From Thermovirga sp. (GTDB lineage Bacteria > Synergistota > Synergistia > Synergistales > Thermovirgaceae), in contig NZ_JACDOB010000004.1 of the NCBI RefSeq assembly GCF_017656375.1, positions 1 through 64,000 on the forward strand: a stretch of 64,000 nucleotides of DNA. Reading direction: 5' to 3'. The notes under the pieces are model-generated. The model was not told where the DNA came from. It did not search any database and saw only the letters and a program-made list of their open reading frames with translations. This document shows positions 40,260-50,520 of the stretch, piece by piece. Position numbers and translations under genes: made by a program. Numbering within the stretch: position 1 is the stretch's first letter; every line of letters starts with the position of its first letter.

Positions 40260-40286
40260 GGCGGGCCTTAAGGGCCCGCCTTTTTT
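40260..40286 (+). terminator. Intrinsic terminator between livJ and livH
   Basis: GGCGGGCC/GGCCCGCC stem plus TTTTTT. Confidence 0.85.
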
Positions 40287-40318
40287 AAATACACCAAGCA
40301 AGAAAGAGGTGGTAAATA

Positions 40319-41200
40319 TTGCAGACCCTTTTACAACAAATCATAAACGGGCTCTCTCTGGGATCAGTTTATGCGCTAATAGCAGTCGGATATTCCCTAG
40401 TCTACTCAATACTTCTCTTCTCTAACTTTGCACATGGAGGCTTTTTGGTCATTGGGGGATATATCTGCTATTTCATGCTTAGATCTGTGGGAGCCAATAT
40501 CTGGCTTGCAGGCGCAGCCGCCATGGTGGGTGCAGGCGTATCTGCCATCCTTACTGAAAGGGTAGCCTATAAGCCCATAAGAGAAAAGACAAATATCACC
40601 CTATATCTGTTAATAGCTTCGATGGGCATGAGTATAGTAATTGAGAATGTCTTCGTTATTTTAGCTGGAGGCAGGTTTAGAGCTTTGCCTCCTGTCATAC
40701 CGACAAGCCCTGTTAATGTTTTTGGCGTGGCAACAACAAGCATGTTTGACATACTCTCCCTTGTTACTGCCGTTATATTTCTCAGCTGCCTGCAGCTTTT
40801 CTTGACAAGGACCAAATGGGGGCTTGCCATTCGGGCAGCTGCTTATGACCTAAGAGTGGCAGGGCTTATGGGTGTCAATGTAAACAGGCTTGTATCGATT
40901 GTCTTCTTCGTTGCAGGAGTATTGGCAGCAGTAGGTGGCATCTTCCTGTCGGCAAGATACACCTTGTATCCTCAATTGGGATTGATAACTATAAAAGCCT
41001 TCATCGCAGCGGTTATAGGTGGATTAGGCTCTTTGCCCGGAGCGGTAGTAGGGAGCCTCATTTTGGGCCTAGCAGAGATGCTTACAGCAGGATTCATATC
41101 TAGCCAAATGCGTGACCTTGTGGTTTTCTTGCTTTTGATAATAACTTTGCTCATCAGGCCCAGTGGGCTCTTCGGCAAAGAAGTCAAAGAAAAGGTATAG
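40319..41200 (+). CDS. livH: Branched-chain amino acid ABC transporter permease LivH
   Basis: LQQIINGLSLGSVYALIAVGYSLVY. Confidence 0.95.
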   Translation: MQTLLQQIINGLSLGSVYALIAVGYSLVYSILLFSNFAHGGFLVIGGYICYFMLRSVGANIWLAGAAAMVGAGVSAILTERVAYKPIREKTNITLYLLIASMGMSIVIENVFVILAGGRFRALPPVIPTSPVNVFGVATTSMFDILSLVTAVIFLSCLQLFLTRTKWGLAIRAAAYDLRVAGLMGVNVNRLVSIVFFVAGVLAAVGGIFLSARYTLYPQLGLITIKAFIAAVIGGLGSLPGAVVGSLILGLAEMLTAGFISSQMRDLVVFLLLIITLLIRPSGLFGKEVKEKV

Positions 41201-41215
41201 AGGGGAGGTATTTTT

Positions 41216-42100
41216 GTGTTTGGTGGCTACGTTGACGGTATAATAATATTGCTCTGCATAAACTCTATCGCAGCAATGGGAGTCTCCCTTCTCACAGGAT
41301 TCACCGGCATATTCACTTTGGGCCATGCAGGCTATATGGCGTTGGGGGCCTATATATCCTCTATTTTGATAATAAAGGCAGGGTTTCATTGGTTGGTTGC
41401 GGTCTTGTTGGGAGGAGCTGGAGCCATGGTGATAGCCTGGCTGGTAGGAATACCAACCCTTAAGCTCATGGGAGACTATTACGCCATAGCATCTATAGGC
41501 TTGGGAGAAGCTATTAGGCTTGTGCTTGAGAACTGGCAATCCTTAACAAGAGGTTCTCGAGGCATTCCAGGAATACCTATTTATACGTCCCTTCCCGTCG
41601 CAGTGATATTTTTCCTTGTTATGGCGACTTTTATGTTTTTCCTAATAAATGGTAAATATGGAAGAGCATTCAAGGCAAGCAGGGATGACTACATAGCCGC
41701 ATCATTGCTTGGATTCAATACAGCACACTACAGGGTTTTGAGCCTTGCAATTTCTGCTTTCTACTGTGGGATAAGTGGCGCCTTGCTAGCGGGATTCTTA
41801 TCGTTCATACAGCCCATAATGTTCGACATGTTGAAATCCACAGAGTTGACGGCAGTTGTGGTTTTTGGGGGATTGGGCTCATTAAGTGGAACACTTATAG
41901 GGACAACTATAATAACCCTTGTGACTGAGCTTTTCAGGCCTATATCCCAATATAGAATGCTCATTTACGGCGCAGTAATCGTCTTGATTATGATTTTCCG
42001 CCCTGAAGGCATAATGGGCCAACATGAGCTTCATCCTCGGCTCATTTTAAACCTATTCAAAAAAGATAAGTCGAAACCGGCCGAAGGAGGGAAAATGTGA
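41216..42100 (+). CDS. livM: Branched-chain amino acid ABC transporter permease LivM
   Basis: LLTGFTGIFTLGHAGYMALGAY. Confidence 0.94.
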   Translation: MFGGYVDGIIILLCINSIAAMGVSLLTGFTGIFTLGHAGYMALGAYISSILIIKAGFHWLVAVLLGGAGAMVIAWLVGIPTLKLMGDYYAIASIGLGEAIRLVLENWQSLTRGSRGIPGIPIYTSLPVAVIFFLVMATFMFFLINGKYGRAFKASRDDYIAASLLGFNTAHYRVLSLAISAFYCGISGALLAGFLSFIQPIMFDMLKSTELTAVVVFGGLGSLSGTLIGTTIITLVTELFRPISQYRMLIYGAVIVLIMIFRPEGIMGQHELHPRLILNLFKKDKSKPAEGGKM

Positions 42101-42873
42101 TGTCGTCCTATATTCTGGAGCTCGAAAACGTAAACAAATTCTTCGGCGGAGTTCATGCTGTTAACGATATAACATTCTCCCTTAAAAAGGGAGAGCTGGC
42201 GGGTCTCATAGGGCCTAATGGCGCCGGTAAAACCACCATTTTTAATCTCATAACTGGTGTATATCCCTGCGATAGTGGACATATAACTTTCAGAGGTGAA
42301 GACATAACAGGCCTTAAAACCTATGAAGTAATTAAAAAAGGTATAGCCAGAACATTCCAAAACCTCAGACTCTTCCCCAGATCTAGTGCTCTTGAAAACG
42401 TAATGACAGCCTGTCAACAACACTACAATTACAGCTTCCTGGAAGCTATAACTCACCTCGGAAGGTGGAAATCTACCGAAAGAGATATCATGATGGAAAG
42501 TTTAGAACTTTTGGAAAAAGTGGGACTGGCCGATAGAGCCTATCAAGCTGCAGGAACTTTGCCTTATGGGCATCAAAGAAGACTGGAAATAGCTAGAGCC
42601 TTAGCCTTGAGACCTGACCTTTTATTGCTTGATGAGCCTGCCGCAGGTATGAACCCTGAAGAAGTTCAGGAACTCAACATACTTATAAAAGATATACACA
42701 AAACTTTTGACCTCACCATTCTGGTTATAGAACACCACATGGAGCTTGTTATGGAGATATGCCCCCATGTGATATGCATCAATTTCGGAGCCAAGATAGC
42801 CGAGGGCACACCTCATGAAGTCCAAAATCACCCAGAGGTTCTTCGGGCATATCTTGGAGAGGAGGTGAAATAA
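42097..42873 (+). CDS. livG: Branched-chain amino acid ABC transporter ATP-binding protein LivG
   Basis: Walker A GPNGAGKTT, LLDEPAAGMNPEE. Confidence 0.95.
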   Translation: MMSSYILELENVNKFFGGVHAVNDITFSLKKGELAGLIGPNGAGKTTIFNLITGVYPCDSGHITFRGEDITGLKTYEVIKKGIARTFQNLRLFPRSSALENVMTACQQHYNYSFLEAITHLGRWKSTERDIMMESLELLEKVGLADRAYQAAGTLPYGHQRRLEIARALALRPDLLLLDEPAAGMNPEEVQELNILIKDIHKTFDLTILVIEHHMELVMEICPHVICINFGAKIAEGTPHEVQNHPEVLRAYLGEEVK

Positions 42874-42875
42874 AG

Positions 42876-43604
42876 TTGAACTCCCAAAAGCCCCTTTTGG
42901 TTATAGAGAATCTGAACGTAAGCTATGGAGCGATAAAAGCCGTAAGAAACTTGAGCCTCCACATAAACGAGGGAGAGATAGTTTGTGTCATAGGCGCAAA
43001 TGGAGCTGGGAAAAGCACGTTGATGAACGCCATAATGGGCATGGTTAAAAGAGAAAGTGGAACCATACTCTTAGAGGACAAGCCTCTGGCTGAAAAGAGC
43101 TACCAGGTAGTTGCTCAGGGAGTATCTCTTTCCCCTGAGGGACGTAAGGTTTTTGCTCCTCTAACTGTCTACGAAAACCTAATGATGGGCGCTTTCCCCC
43201 GAAAAGACAGAGAAAACATAGAGCGAGATCTAGAGTGGGTCTATTCATTATTCCCCAGGCTTAAAGAAAGAAGGAATCAACATGCTGGCACCCTATCTGG
43301 AGGGGAACAGCAAATGCTAGCAATTGGAAGAGCACTAATGTCAAGGCCCAAGTTGCTCCTGTTGGATGAACCATCTCTTGGGTTGGCACCTATAATAATA
43401 AAAGACATTTTCAAAGAGCTAAAACGCATAAACTCCGAAGGGGTTACCATCCTCCTAGTCGAACAAAATGCAAAACAGGCCCTAATGTTGTCCCATAGAG
43501 GTTACGTCTTACAGACTGGCGAAATCCTAATGGAAGGACCATCGGCGGAACTATTGAAAAATCCAGAAGTAGAGGCAGCATACCTTGGAACCACGAAACA
43601 TTAA
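42876..43604 (+). CDS. livF: Branched-chain amino acid ABC transporter ATP-binding protein LivF
   Basis: Walker A GANGAGKST, LSGGEQQMLAIGRALMSRPKLLLLDEPSLGLAP. Confidence 0.95.
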   Translation: MNSQKPLLVIENLNVSYGAIKAVRNLSLHINEGEIVCVIGANGAGKSTLMNAIMGMVKRESGTILLEDKPLAEKSYQVVAQGVSLSPEGRKVFAPLTVYENLMMGAFPRKDRENIERDLEWVYSLFPRLKERRNQHAGTLSGGEQQMLAIGRALMSRPKLLLLDEPSLGLAPIIIKDIFKELKRINSEGVTILLVEQNAKQALMLSHRGYVLQTGEILMEGPSAELLKNPEVEAAYLGTTKH

Positions 43605-43630
43605 AGGGGAGGTAATTCCTCCCCTTTTAA
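43603..43630 (+). terminator. Intrinsic terminator after livF
   Basis: AAAGGGGAGG/CCTCCCCTTT stem, T-rich tail. Confidence 0.8.
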
Positions 43631-43681
43631 ATTAATTATTTTTCCTTCTCTTCCCAAATTAATATTGATTTAGTTGTTTTA

Positions 43682-44128
43682 TTATTGAGTTGCATATTTC
43701 TTCTTCAAGTTTTGAATAACATCTTCCGTTATGTCTATCCCGCCGAAGAAAACCTGGGCTTTATCCAACACTATGGTTATGCCTTTTGTTTTAGCAACCG
43801 TCCTTATTGCCAGGTCTATATCCTTGAAAAGGGGCTGCATAAGTTTTTGCTCTTGCATTGCTGCTTCTTGTCTTTTTGTACTAAATATTTTCTGTTTCTC
43901 TTTATCATCTGTGGCTTTCTCAATAGCAGCTTTGGCTTCAGCTTGCTTCTTCTGCATCATAGCCTTTATTTCTTTTTGAACTTGAGCAAATTTAGGATGC
44001 TGGAATAAAACCTTCTGTGGATCCAAAACTCCTATCTTTTCCTGGGCCAATGCGGTCCCACATACAAAGGCTACCAGAAAAAGAGATAGAACACCTACAG
44101 TCACAATGCTTCTTACACCTTTTGTCAT
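43682..44128 (-). CDS. OmpH/Skp-like periplasmic chaperone
   Basis: Signal peptide, KIGVLDPQKVLFQHPKF..., coiled coil. Confidence 0.85.
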   Translation of the reverse strand: MTKGVRSIVTVGVLSLFLVAFVCGTALAQEKIGVLDPQKVLFQHPKFAQVQKEIKAMMQKKQAEAKAAIEKATDDKEKQKIFSTKRQEAAMQEQKLMQPLFKDIDLAIRTVAKTKGITIVLDKAQVFFGGIDITEDVIQNLKKKYATQ

Positions 44129-44236
44129 AGAAAAACCTCCTTCTAAAATCTTTACCTGCTTATTTTAACCTTCACAAAGTTCCTGGTCTAGTTATAATTA
44201 CCTATAGCACACACAAAAATTCCTAATTAAGTCGAG

Positions 44237-44464
44237 GTGATTAAGGTGCACTGCCTTGCCACATTCGAAACTACTCATATGGCTATTCTGTTCGAAAAAA
44301 CCTTCAGGAAAGCAGGGCTAAACGTAAAAATAGTCCCCATCCCCAGATCTCTTTCTTCTAGCTGCGGTTTAGCATGCCGCTTCCCATGTGACCAAAAAGA
44401 TTTCATCTTGACCTATTGCGAGGAAAAGGACATAGAAATACAAGACATACATGAAATAGACTAG
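44237..44464 (+). CDS. DUF3343-family small protein
   Basis: 75 aa; FEKTFRKAGLNVKIVPIPRSLSSSCGLACRF. Confidence 0.85.
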   Translation: MIKVHCLATFETTHMAILFEKTFRKAGLNVKIVPIPRSLSSSCGLACRFPCDQKDFILTYCEEKDIEIQDIHEID

Positions 44465-44469
44465 TTTAG

Positions 44470-45150
44470 TTATGCACCATATCCTCCTAAAGACCATACA
44501 ATAGCCCCAACAACATCCCACGCTTCGTCCTCCAAAGCTTCCCTGCACCTCCTGAGGGTCATACCTGTAGTGCACACATCATCTACGATCATGACTCTCT
44601 TCCTCTTATAGGTCTTAGCCTTATCAATGACAACTACCGCTCCCTTGGGCAATGCCCTTCTTTCTTGATATGTTCTTCCTACCTGGGTTGGCATTTCTTT
44701 TTTCCAAGAAAGCACGTCCAAAACTGGAACATCTAAAATCTTTCCCACACCTTTGGCTATCTCTAATGCCTGATTGAAATGTCTACAGGAACCTATATGC
44801 AAAGGCACAGGCACTAATCCCTCAACTATGCCATCTATTACCAAATTTCTAGCCAGAGCCTCTCCCATTTTAGAACCCAAACTTTTGAAATGACCATATT
44901 TCAACAAGTGGACCACTTCTCTGGCCTTGCCTTTGTGAATAGATCCCCAGTACAAAGGAACCGACCTGAATGAATGCCTAGCACAAGGATAATTAGCCAT
45001 ACAATGTAAGCACAAGACACCAGCGTTTTCTAAGATTGAGTCCAGGCACTCATCACAAATAGAAACTCCTAATTTTTTGCAAAAGGGGCATTCCACCGGC
45101 CAGAACAAGTGGAAAAGCCCCTCAACTATCGTCTTGAATCCAAGCTCCAT
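44470..45150 (-). CDS. ComF-family phosphoribosyltransferase-like protein
   Basis: CxxC zinc motifs, VMIVDDVCTTGMT PRPP motif. Confidence 0.92.
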   Translation of the reverse strand: MELGFKTIVEGLFHLFWPVECPFCKKLGVSICDECLDSILENAGVLCLHCMANYPCARHSFRSVPLYWGSIHKGKAREVVHLLKYGHFKSLGSKMGEALARNLVIDGIVEGLVPVPLHIGSCRHFNQALEIAKGVGKILDVPVLDVLSWKKEMPTQVGRTYQERRALPKGAVVVIDKAKTYKRKRVMIVDDVCTTGMTLRRCREALEDEAWDVVGAIVWSLGGYGA

Positions 45151-45178
45151 GCTTTACATTTAACACTCTCACAGTAGC

Positions 45179-46381
45179 TTATAGTTTTTCGGCAGCTTCT
45201 CTGAGTTTTTCCGTCCTGTCAGTTCTCTCCCACGCTGGCATAGGATCAAGATCCACTCTTCCAATGTGACCATACGCTGCTAACCGGAGATACTGGGGTT
45301 TGCGCATCTGTAGATCTCTTATTATAGCCGCGGGACGGAAATCAAAATGCTCCCTCACTAACTGGGTTATCTTGGGATCTGGCAAAACACCAGTTCCATT
45401 GGTGTCCACCATTATAGAGACTGGGTGAGCCATACCTATAGCGTAGGCAACCTGTATCTTGCACTCCTTTGCCAAACCGGCAGCCACTACATTTTTAGCA
45501 GCATATCTTGCCATGTACGCAGCAGACCTATCTACCTTAGTTGGATCTTTTCCAGAAAAACATCCACCTCCATGAGGCACTACACCACCGTAAGTGTCAA
45601 CCATTATTTTCCTACCTGTCAGCCCAGTATCAGCCATTGGGCCTCCCATGACAAAGCGACCACTGGGATTGACCAATATTCTAGGTTTTTGGGGCACTAG
45701 ATGTTCTGGAATTATGGGATTTATCACTTCTTCTATGATATCTTTTTCTATTTGGTCATTTTCCACCGCAGGGTGGTGTTGCGTGGATACTACAACCGTA
45801 TCAATTTGTACAGCCTTTCCATTTTCATACTCTACTGTGACCTGAGTCTTACCGTCTGGCCTAAGGTAAGGCAAAATCTTTTCTTTCCTTACGAAACTCA
45901 ATCTTCTGGCCAGACGGTGCGCAAGAGCTATCGGAAGAGGAAGAAACTCTTCGGTCTCGTCACAGGCATATCCTACCATAATACCCTGGTCCCCTGCTCC
46001 CACCTTATTGAGCTCATCCGATATTTCGCCTTTCTCCCTGACCTCTATAGCTTCATCCACTCCACCCTTTATATCTGGAGATTGCTCATCAATTGCAGTA
46101 ATAACTGCACAAGTGTCACCATCAAATCCATATTTAGCTCTCGTGTATCCGATATCTTTTATGATCTTTCTGGTTAATCTAGGAATATCTACATAACAAG
46201 TTGTAGTAATTTCTCCAGCAATTACCACTAAGCCCGTCGTAACCAAAGTCTCGCATGCAACTCTACCGTATGGGTCTTCAGCCAATATGGCATCCAACAC
46301 TCCATCGGAAATCTGGTCTGCCAGCTTGTCTGGATGTCCTTCCGTAACTGATTCTGACGTCAAAAGAAACTTGCTCGTCAA
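45179..46381 (-). CDS. metK: S-adenosylmethionine synthetase
   Basis: [32 protein letters not shown]. Confidence 0.98.
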   Translation of the reverse strand: MTSKFLLTSESVTEGHPDKLADQISDGVLDAILAEDPYGRVACETLVTTGLVVIAGEITTTCYVDIPRLTRKIIKDIGYTRAKYGFDGDTCAVITAIDEQSPDIKGGVDEAIEVREKGEISDELNKVGAGDQGIMVGYACDETEEFLPLPIALAHRLARRLSFVRKEKILPYLRPDGKTQVTVEYENGKAVQIDTVVVSTQHHPAVENDQIEKDIIEEVINPIIPEHLVPQKPRILVNPSGRFVMGGPMADTGLTGRKIMVDTYGGVVPHGGGCFSGKDPTKVDRSAAYMARYAAKNVVAAGLAKECKIQVAYAIGMAHPVSIMVDTNGTGVLPDPKITQLVREHFDFRPAAIIRDLQMRKPQYLRLAAYGHIGRVDLDPMPAWERTDRTEKLREAAEKL

Positions 46382-46450
46382 TCTTTTCCACCTCCAAAAT
46401 TTAGAAATAATTATTTATCTTCCAAGTTTATATCTGTATTTCCCTGCTTT

Positions 46451-46879
46451 CTAGGTGTATTCTATCGGCCTTTTTAGCAAGAGCATTGCTCCATCTTTAT
46501 GTTCGAAACCAAGCTTCTGCAGAAATACAGACAACTCGCTCGTATACGTTATAATTAAAGGGATGTCCTTTATCCTAGGATGCTCCATGACGTATTTCAA
46601 AAGCAACGAACCAAGCCCTTTCCCCTGATGATCAGGATGCACCATTATATCCCATAAGGAGCCCCTAAAAACGAAATCCGTCAATATACGACAAAAGGCC
46701 ACAAGTTTTCCCTCATACCGTACAGAAAAGCACATGGACGTTCCTTCCAGCATTTTTTCTATCTGTTCCAACGACCTGCTCTTTCCCCATTTGGTAAAAC
46801 GATAGAGTATTAAAAGTTCATCCGGTGTAATCGCTTCTTTGCTGTCATAGAAAAAGTAAGGCATAGGTAAATTTTCCAT
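46451..46879 (-). CDS. GNAT-family N-acetyltransferase
   Basis: VHPDHQGKGLGSLLLKYVMEH. Confidence 0.9.
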   Translation of the reverse strand: MENLPMPYFFYDSKEAITPDELLILYRFTKWGKSRSLEQIEKMLEGTSMCFSVRYEGKLVAFCRILTDFVFRGSLWDIMVHPDHQGKGLGSLLLKYVMEHPRIKDIPLIITYTSELSVFLQKLGFEHKDGAMLLLKRPIEYT

Positions 46880-46905
46880 TGTTAAAATATCTTCTCCCCC
46901 ACCTT

Positions 46906-47115
46906 CTATTTTACGCTAAATGACATACCTCCAACAATTTCCCTCAGATTTCCCCTTCCATCTCCTGCAACCTGCAATTGAAGTACCTGACTAGTTCCAC
47001 AGTAAGGGCAACTGAAAACAATCCTGGCAACCCCATCAACATCAGGAGCACCTGGCAAAATTGCCGTCTCTCCACACGCTTGACACGCCACTATTAACAT
47101 GACTGTACCCTCCAA
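46906..47115 (-). CDS. Small zinc-ribbon protein
   Basis: CxxC at CQAC and CPYC in 69 aa. Confidence 0.6.
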   Translation of the reverse strand: MEGTVMLIVACQACGETAILPGAPDVDGVARIVFSCPYCGTSQVLQLQVAGDGRGNLREIVGGMSFSVK

Positions 47116-47120
47116 AAACT

Positions 47121-48299
47121 TTATTCTAATGGCAAAATCCGAATTTTAACACGAACAGGCCCTTCCGTATAGATATCCTCTGCAGCCTCCACCTTAATTT
47201 TTAAGGTTTTTTCAGCATTTTCTATTTTTTCCAAACTATTAAAGAACTCCAACGCGTCCAAATTTCCTACTGTCCCTCTTATAGGATCGGGCAAAACTCC
47301 GTCTTCTTTTGCTTTTGTGTTTATTTTCCTAAGAATACCATACAAATATCTTTCAGCACTATCCCTATCCAAGCCTGCAGGTAAGATTTCAACAGCGAGA
47401 AGATCCCCCTTCTTATAAATCAGTTGACTCTCAAGTCCAACAAGCTCGACAGGAATAGGCTTACCCCTAACAGTATTCTCAAGAGCCACAAGCCTTAGTA
47501 TATATCTTTTGTTTCCTTTACAATATTTTTTGATAGCATCTTCTACATGCTCATCCAACTGTATTTTTATATCCTCTGGCCTGGTTCCTGCCCTAAAAGC
47601 CATGCTCCTTCGAGCTAGTTCTATAAGCCCTTGTTCAACTATAATAGGATCCCATCCTTCTGGATTAACTGTGAGGATCTTTTGCGCCACAACTTCACCT
47701 GAAAAGACTATTATCCTACCCTCTTTTAGTTCCTCAAGCCCTCGTTTCAAGGCAGCAGTTTCTTCTTGCAACTCCTTAATCTCATTTTGAAGACCTTTTC
47801 TTACTCCTTCTAAGGACTCCAAATCCCTCTCTGCCTTTTGCTGGGCTTTGCGTGCCTCTTTAAGTTCTTTCTCTGTCTTCTTTAGTTTTGCTTCGCTCTC
47901 TTTGAGCTTGCTTTCGATCTCAGACAGCTGTGCCTGTTTGCCCAAAAGTTCTTCTTTACTAGCTTCAAGCTGTTCTTGCAGGCTCTCCAATTCCAATCTA
48001 TTATCTTGAAGCTGCGCGGTAAGATCCGTTATCTGTCTTTGAACTATCTTCATGCTTAATATAGCCGTTCGCACTGTCTGTGAGGTGGTAAGCAAAACAC
48101 CCAAAGTAAACAACATAATCAGCAAGCCAGATAACACAGTGATGATAGAGGATGTGTACTTTGGTCGCAAACCAAATATAGATATCCTTTTCTTGCCAAC
48201 ACGCATACCTACAACATCGCCTATGAAGGCCACGATGCAGCTTACCGCTAACAATATTATTATCAGTTTCCAGTTCAGGTCAGAGACGCCACTAAACAA
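47121..48299 (-). CDS. DUF3084-family membrane coiled-coil protein
   Basis: Two N-terminal TMs, long coiled coil, C-terminal conserved region. Confidence 0.85.
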   Translation of the reverse strand: MFSGVSDLNWKLIIILLAVSCIVAFIGDVVGMRVGKKRISIFGLRPKYTSSIITVLSGLLIMLFTLGVLLTTSQTVRTAILSMKIVQRQITDLTAQLQDNRLELESLQEQLEASKEELLGKQAQLSEIESKLKESEAKLKKTEKELKEARKAQQKAERDLESLEGVRKGLQNEIKELQEETAALKRGLEELKEGRIIVFSGEVVAQKILTVNPEGWDPIIVEQGLIELARRSMAFRAGTRPEDIKIQLDEHVEDAIKKYCKGNKRYILRLVALENTVRGKPIPVELVGLESQLIYKKGDLLAVEILPAGLDRDSAERYLYGILRKINTKAKEDGVLPDPIRGTVGNLDALEFFNSLEKIENAEKTLKIKVEAAEDIYTEGPVRVKIRILPLE

Positions 48300-48378
48300 T
48301 CATAAATACCTCCTGCGTGCTAATAATAACAGAATTGCCTCAATTTTTCCCTAGTACAAATACTAAAAGGTATTTCCT

Positions 48379-48414
48379 AAAAAAAATCAGGGGGAAAGTC
48401 TTATTTCCCCCTGA
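48379..48414 (-). terminator. Intrinsic terminator after lysine 6-aminotransferase
   Basis: TCAGGGGGAAA/TTTCCCCCTGA with T tract on minus strand. Confidence 0.85.
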
Positions 48415-48457
48415 AAAGCCTTTTAGCTATGTTTAAGCTCTAGATATAACCTGTAGC

Positions 48458-49828
48458 TTACATTTCCTTGCTAAGCTCAGTAAATACCTCCCTAGTCAAA
48501 TCTAGCGCTTTTTGCAGGTCTTCAACCGGCACATTCAAGGCAGGACGGAACCTGATGGAAACATCGCCACAAGGTAAGACGAGCATCTTTTTAGCCCAGA
48601 ATTTCTTTATGGCTTTTGACCTCAACTCTTCAGATGGCAAATCATAAGCACACATGAGGCCTTTACCACGCACGTTGCTCATCAACTTGGGGAACTCCTT
48701 TTGAAGAGTTTTCAACCCATCAAGTAATGCCGGTCCCGCAGTGTTAGCAACGTAGTCAAGGATATTATCTTCCTCATAGATTTCGAGATAGCGGGTTGCC
48801 CTTACCATGTCCACCAAGTTCCCTCCCCAGGTGGAGTTGATACGGCTTGAGACCTTGAAGCAATTGTGCTCTACTTCGTCTACTCTAGGCCCTGCCACAA
48901 GTCCACAAATTTGAGCCTTTTTACCAAAGGCAAACATATCTGGTTTCACTGGTGAATGATGCTCCCAAGCCCACATCTTACCTGTAATACCCATGCCGCA
49001 CTGTACTTCGTCAAAGATCAAAAGGATTTCGTTCTCGTCGCATATTTCCCTGAGCTGCTTGAAAAACTCAGTCCTGAAGTGGTTATCTCCGCCTTCTCCC
49101 TGTATAGTCTCTATGATGATGGCACAAATATCATCTGGGTTATCCCAAATAGCCTGTTTAATCTGCTTTATAGCTACCCTTTCTAACCATTCTACTACTC
49201 CAAGGTTTTCTTCCAAAGGCCAGAAGATCTTTGGGTTTATTACCCTTGGCCAATCGAACTTGGCAAAATACTGATATTTATTGGGGTCATGCGTATTAGT
49301 TGTAGTTAGGGTATACCCGCTACGTCCGTGGAAAGCTTCATTGAAGTGGATAACCTTCGTGCCTTTTCTTCCGCTTATTGCGTCTCCCTTGCTTATCTTG
49401 CCTTTTTGAAGAAGTTTTTGAACCTTCCAGTCCATGGCTACCTTGAAGGTGTTTTCTACCGCCAATGTGCCATAGTCGATCAAGAAAATATGGTTGAAGC
49501 CCTCAGGCACAGCCACTTCACCAAAGGTCTTTATAAATTTAGCAAGCTCGGTAGTATAAATATCCGAATTAGCAACTTTGTTTATGGCCGCCCTGAAGAT
49601 AGTCTCCTTAAACTCATCGTTTGCAAGCTTTGGATGGTTCATTCCGAAAGGTGACGAAGCAAAGAAAGTATAGAAATCCAGCCACACTTCCCCGTTTAAC
49701 CTATTGACCATATGCGACCCTTGAGACTTCTCCATGTCGATGACTATGTCGAAGCCATCCCGCAACAAAAGCTTCTCAATCTCCTTGAAAGCATCCTGCG
49801 GCAATACATCTCTGTTAACCTTTGCCAT
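48458..49828 (-). CDS. L-lysine 6-transaminase (class III aminotransferase)
   Basis: 456 aa; FDEVQCGMGITGKMWAWEH, PLP lysine in FAFGKKAQICG; LAT-like N-terminus. Confidence 0.88.
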   Translation of the reverse strand: MAKVNRDVLPQDAFKEIEKLLLRDGFDIVIDMEKSQGSHMVNRLNGEVWLDFYTFFASSPFGMNHPKLANDEFKETIFRAAINKVANSDIYTTELAKFIKTFGEVAVPEGFNHIFLIDYGTLAVENTFKVAMDWKVQKLLQKGKISKGDAISGRKGTKVIHFNEAFHGRSGYTLTTTNTHDPNKYQYFAKFDWPRVINPKIFWPLEENLGVVEWLERVAIKQIKQAIWDNPDDICAIIIETIQGEGGDNHFRTEFFKQLREICDENEILLIFDEVQCGMGITGKMWAWEHHSPVKPDMFAFGKKAQICGLVAGPRVDEVEHNCFKVSSRINSTWGGNLVDMVRATRYLEIYEEDNILDYVANTAGPALLDGLKTLQKEFPKLMSNVRGKGLMCAYDLPSEELRSKAIKKFWAKKMLVLPCGDVSIRFRPALNVPVEDLQKALDLTREVFTELSKEM

Positions 49829-50068
49829 TATCCTGCCCCCTCCTATGTTTTTAGATATGCTTTATACCTTTTTATTGTACTCCTTTTATTTTACTACTCG
49901 CAACATTTAGTTTACTTGTTATAACAATAATTTTCAGTCAAGTGAGAATAAAAATTTTTATATATCGTGACGTACCTTGGTTATGCAACTCAATTATTAT
50001 ACTCCTTATAGCAAATACATCAATACTTATTCTTTATATTTATATGTTTGTTCTCTATATGGAAATCT

Positions 50069-50506
50069 TCACAAATCCTCATACGGGGCATGAGCCAAAA
50101 GTTTTTCTATTTTCTGGGCACTATGATATTCACCTTCGCCAATGCCAGGGCATCTAAGCTTTTCTCTTTCCCAATTTTCCTTGCACGCCATCAATGACGG
50201 CCAAAAGGGGAAAAGCCTGCACTGGAGGGGTCTTACTTTATAAATTGTACATCTATTACTCTCGCTGTCATAAAAGACACATTCACCATTTCTCTTTTCC
50301 CTAAGAGTTACCCTCTCATCAATTCTGTATGTATATTTACTTAAAAACTCCCTTTCCTTGAGGGAGAAAAACTCTGCAATCTTTTTTATCTCATCTTCTG
50401 TAATCCACACACAGCCCGGCTCTCCCCTACAACATCTCCCACAACCCAAGCATGAAAAATATAAACCCTCCGACCACCAATGTTCATTACACAAAGTACT
50501 ATTCAC
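50069..50506 (-). CDS. YkgJ-family zinc/iron-chelating cysteine cluster protein
   Basis: CLGCGRCCRGEPGCVWI, CVFYD...CTIYKVRPLQCRLFP. Confidence 0.9.
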   Translation of the reverse strand: MNSTLCNEHWWSEGLYFSCLGCGRCCRGEPGCVWITEDEIKKIAEFFSLKEREFLSKYTYRIDERVTLREKRNGECVFYDSESNRCTIYKVRPLQCRLFPFWPSLMACKENWEREKLRCPGIGEGEYHSAQKIEKLLAHAPYEDL

Positions 50507-50520
50507 CTCAATTAATTCTC

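Noticed and set aside
46382-46450. SAM riboswitch upstream of metK
   Set aside because: The intergenic gap is about 70 nt, too short for a known SAM riboswitch, and no matching motifs seen.
49829-50068. AT-rich gap upstream of the lysine aminotransferase as a mobile or regulatory island
   Set aside because: No inverted repeats, direct repeats or clear promoter that I can support; ordinary AT-rich intergenic DNA.
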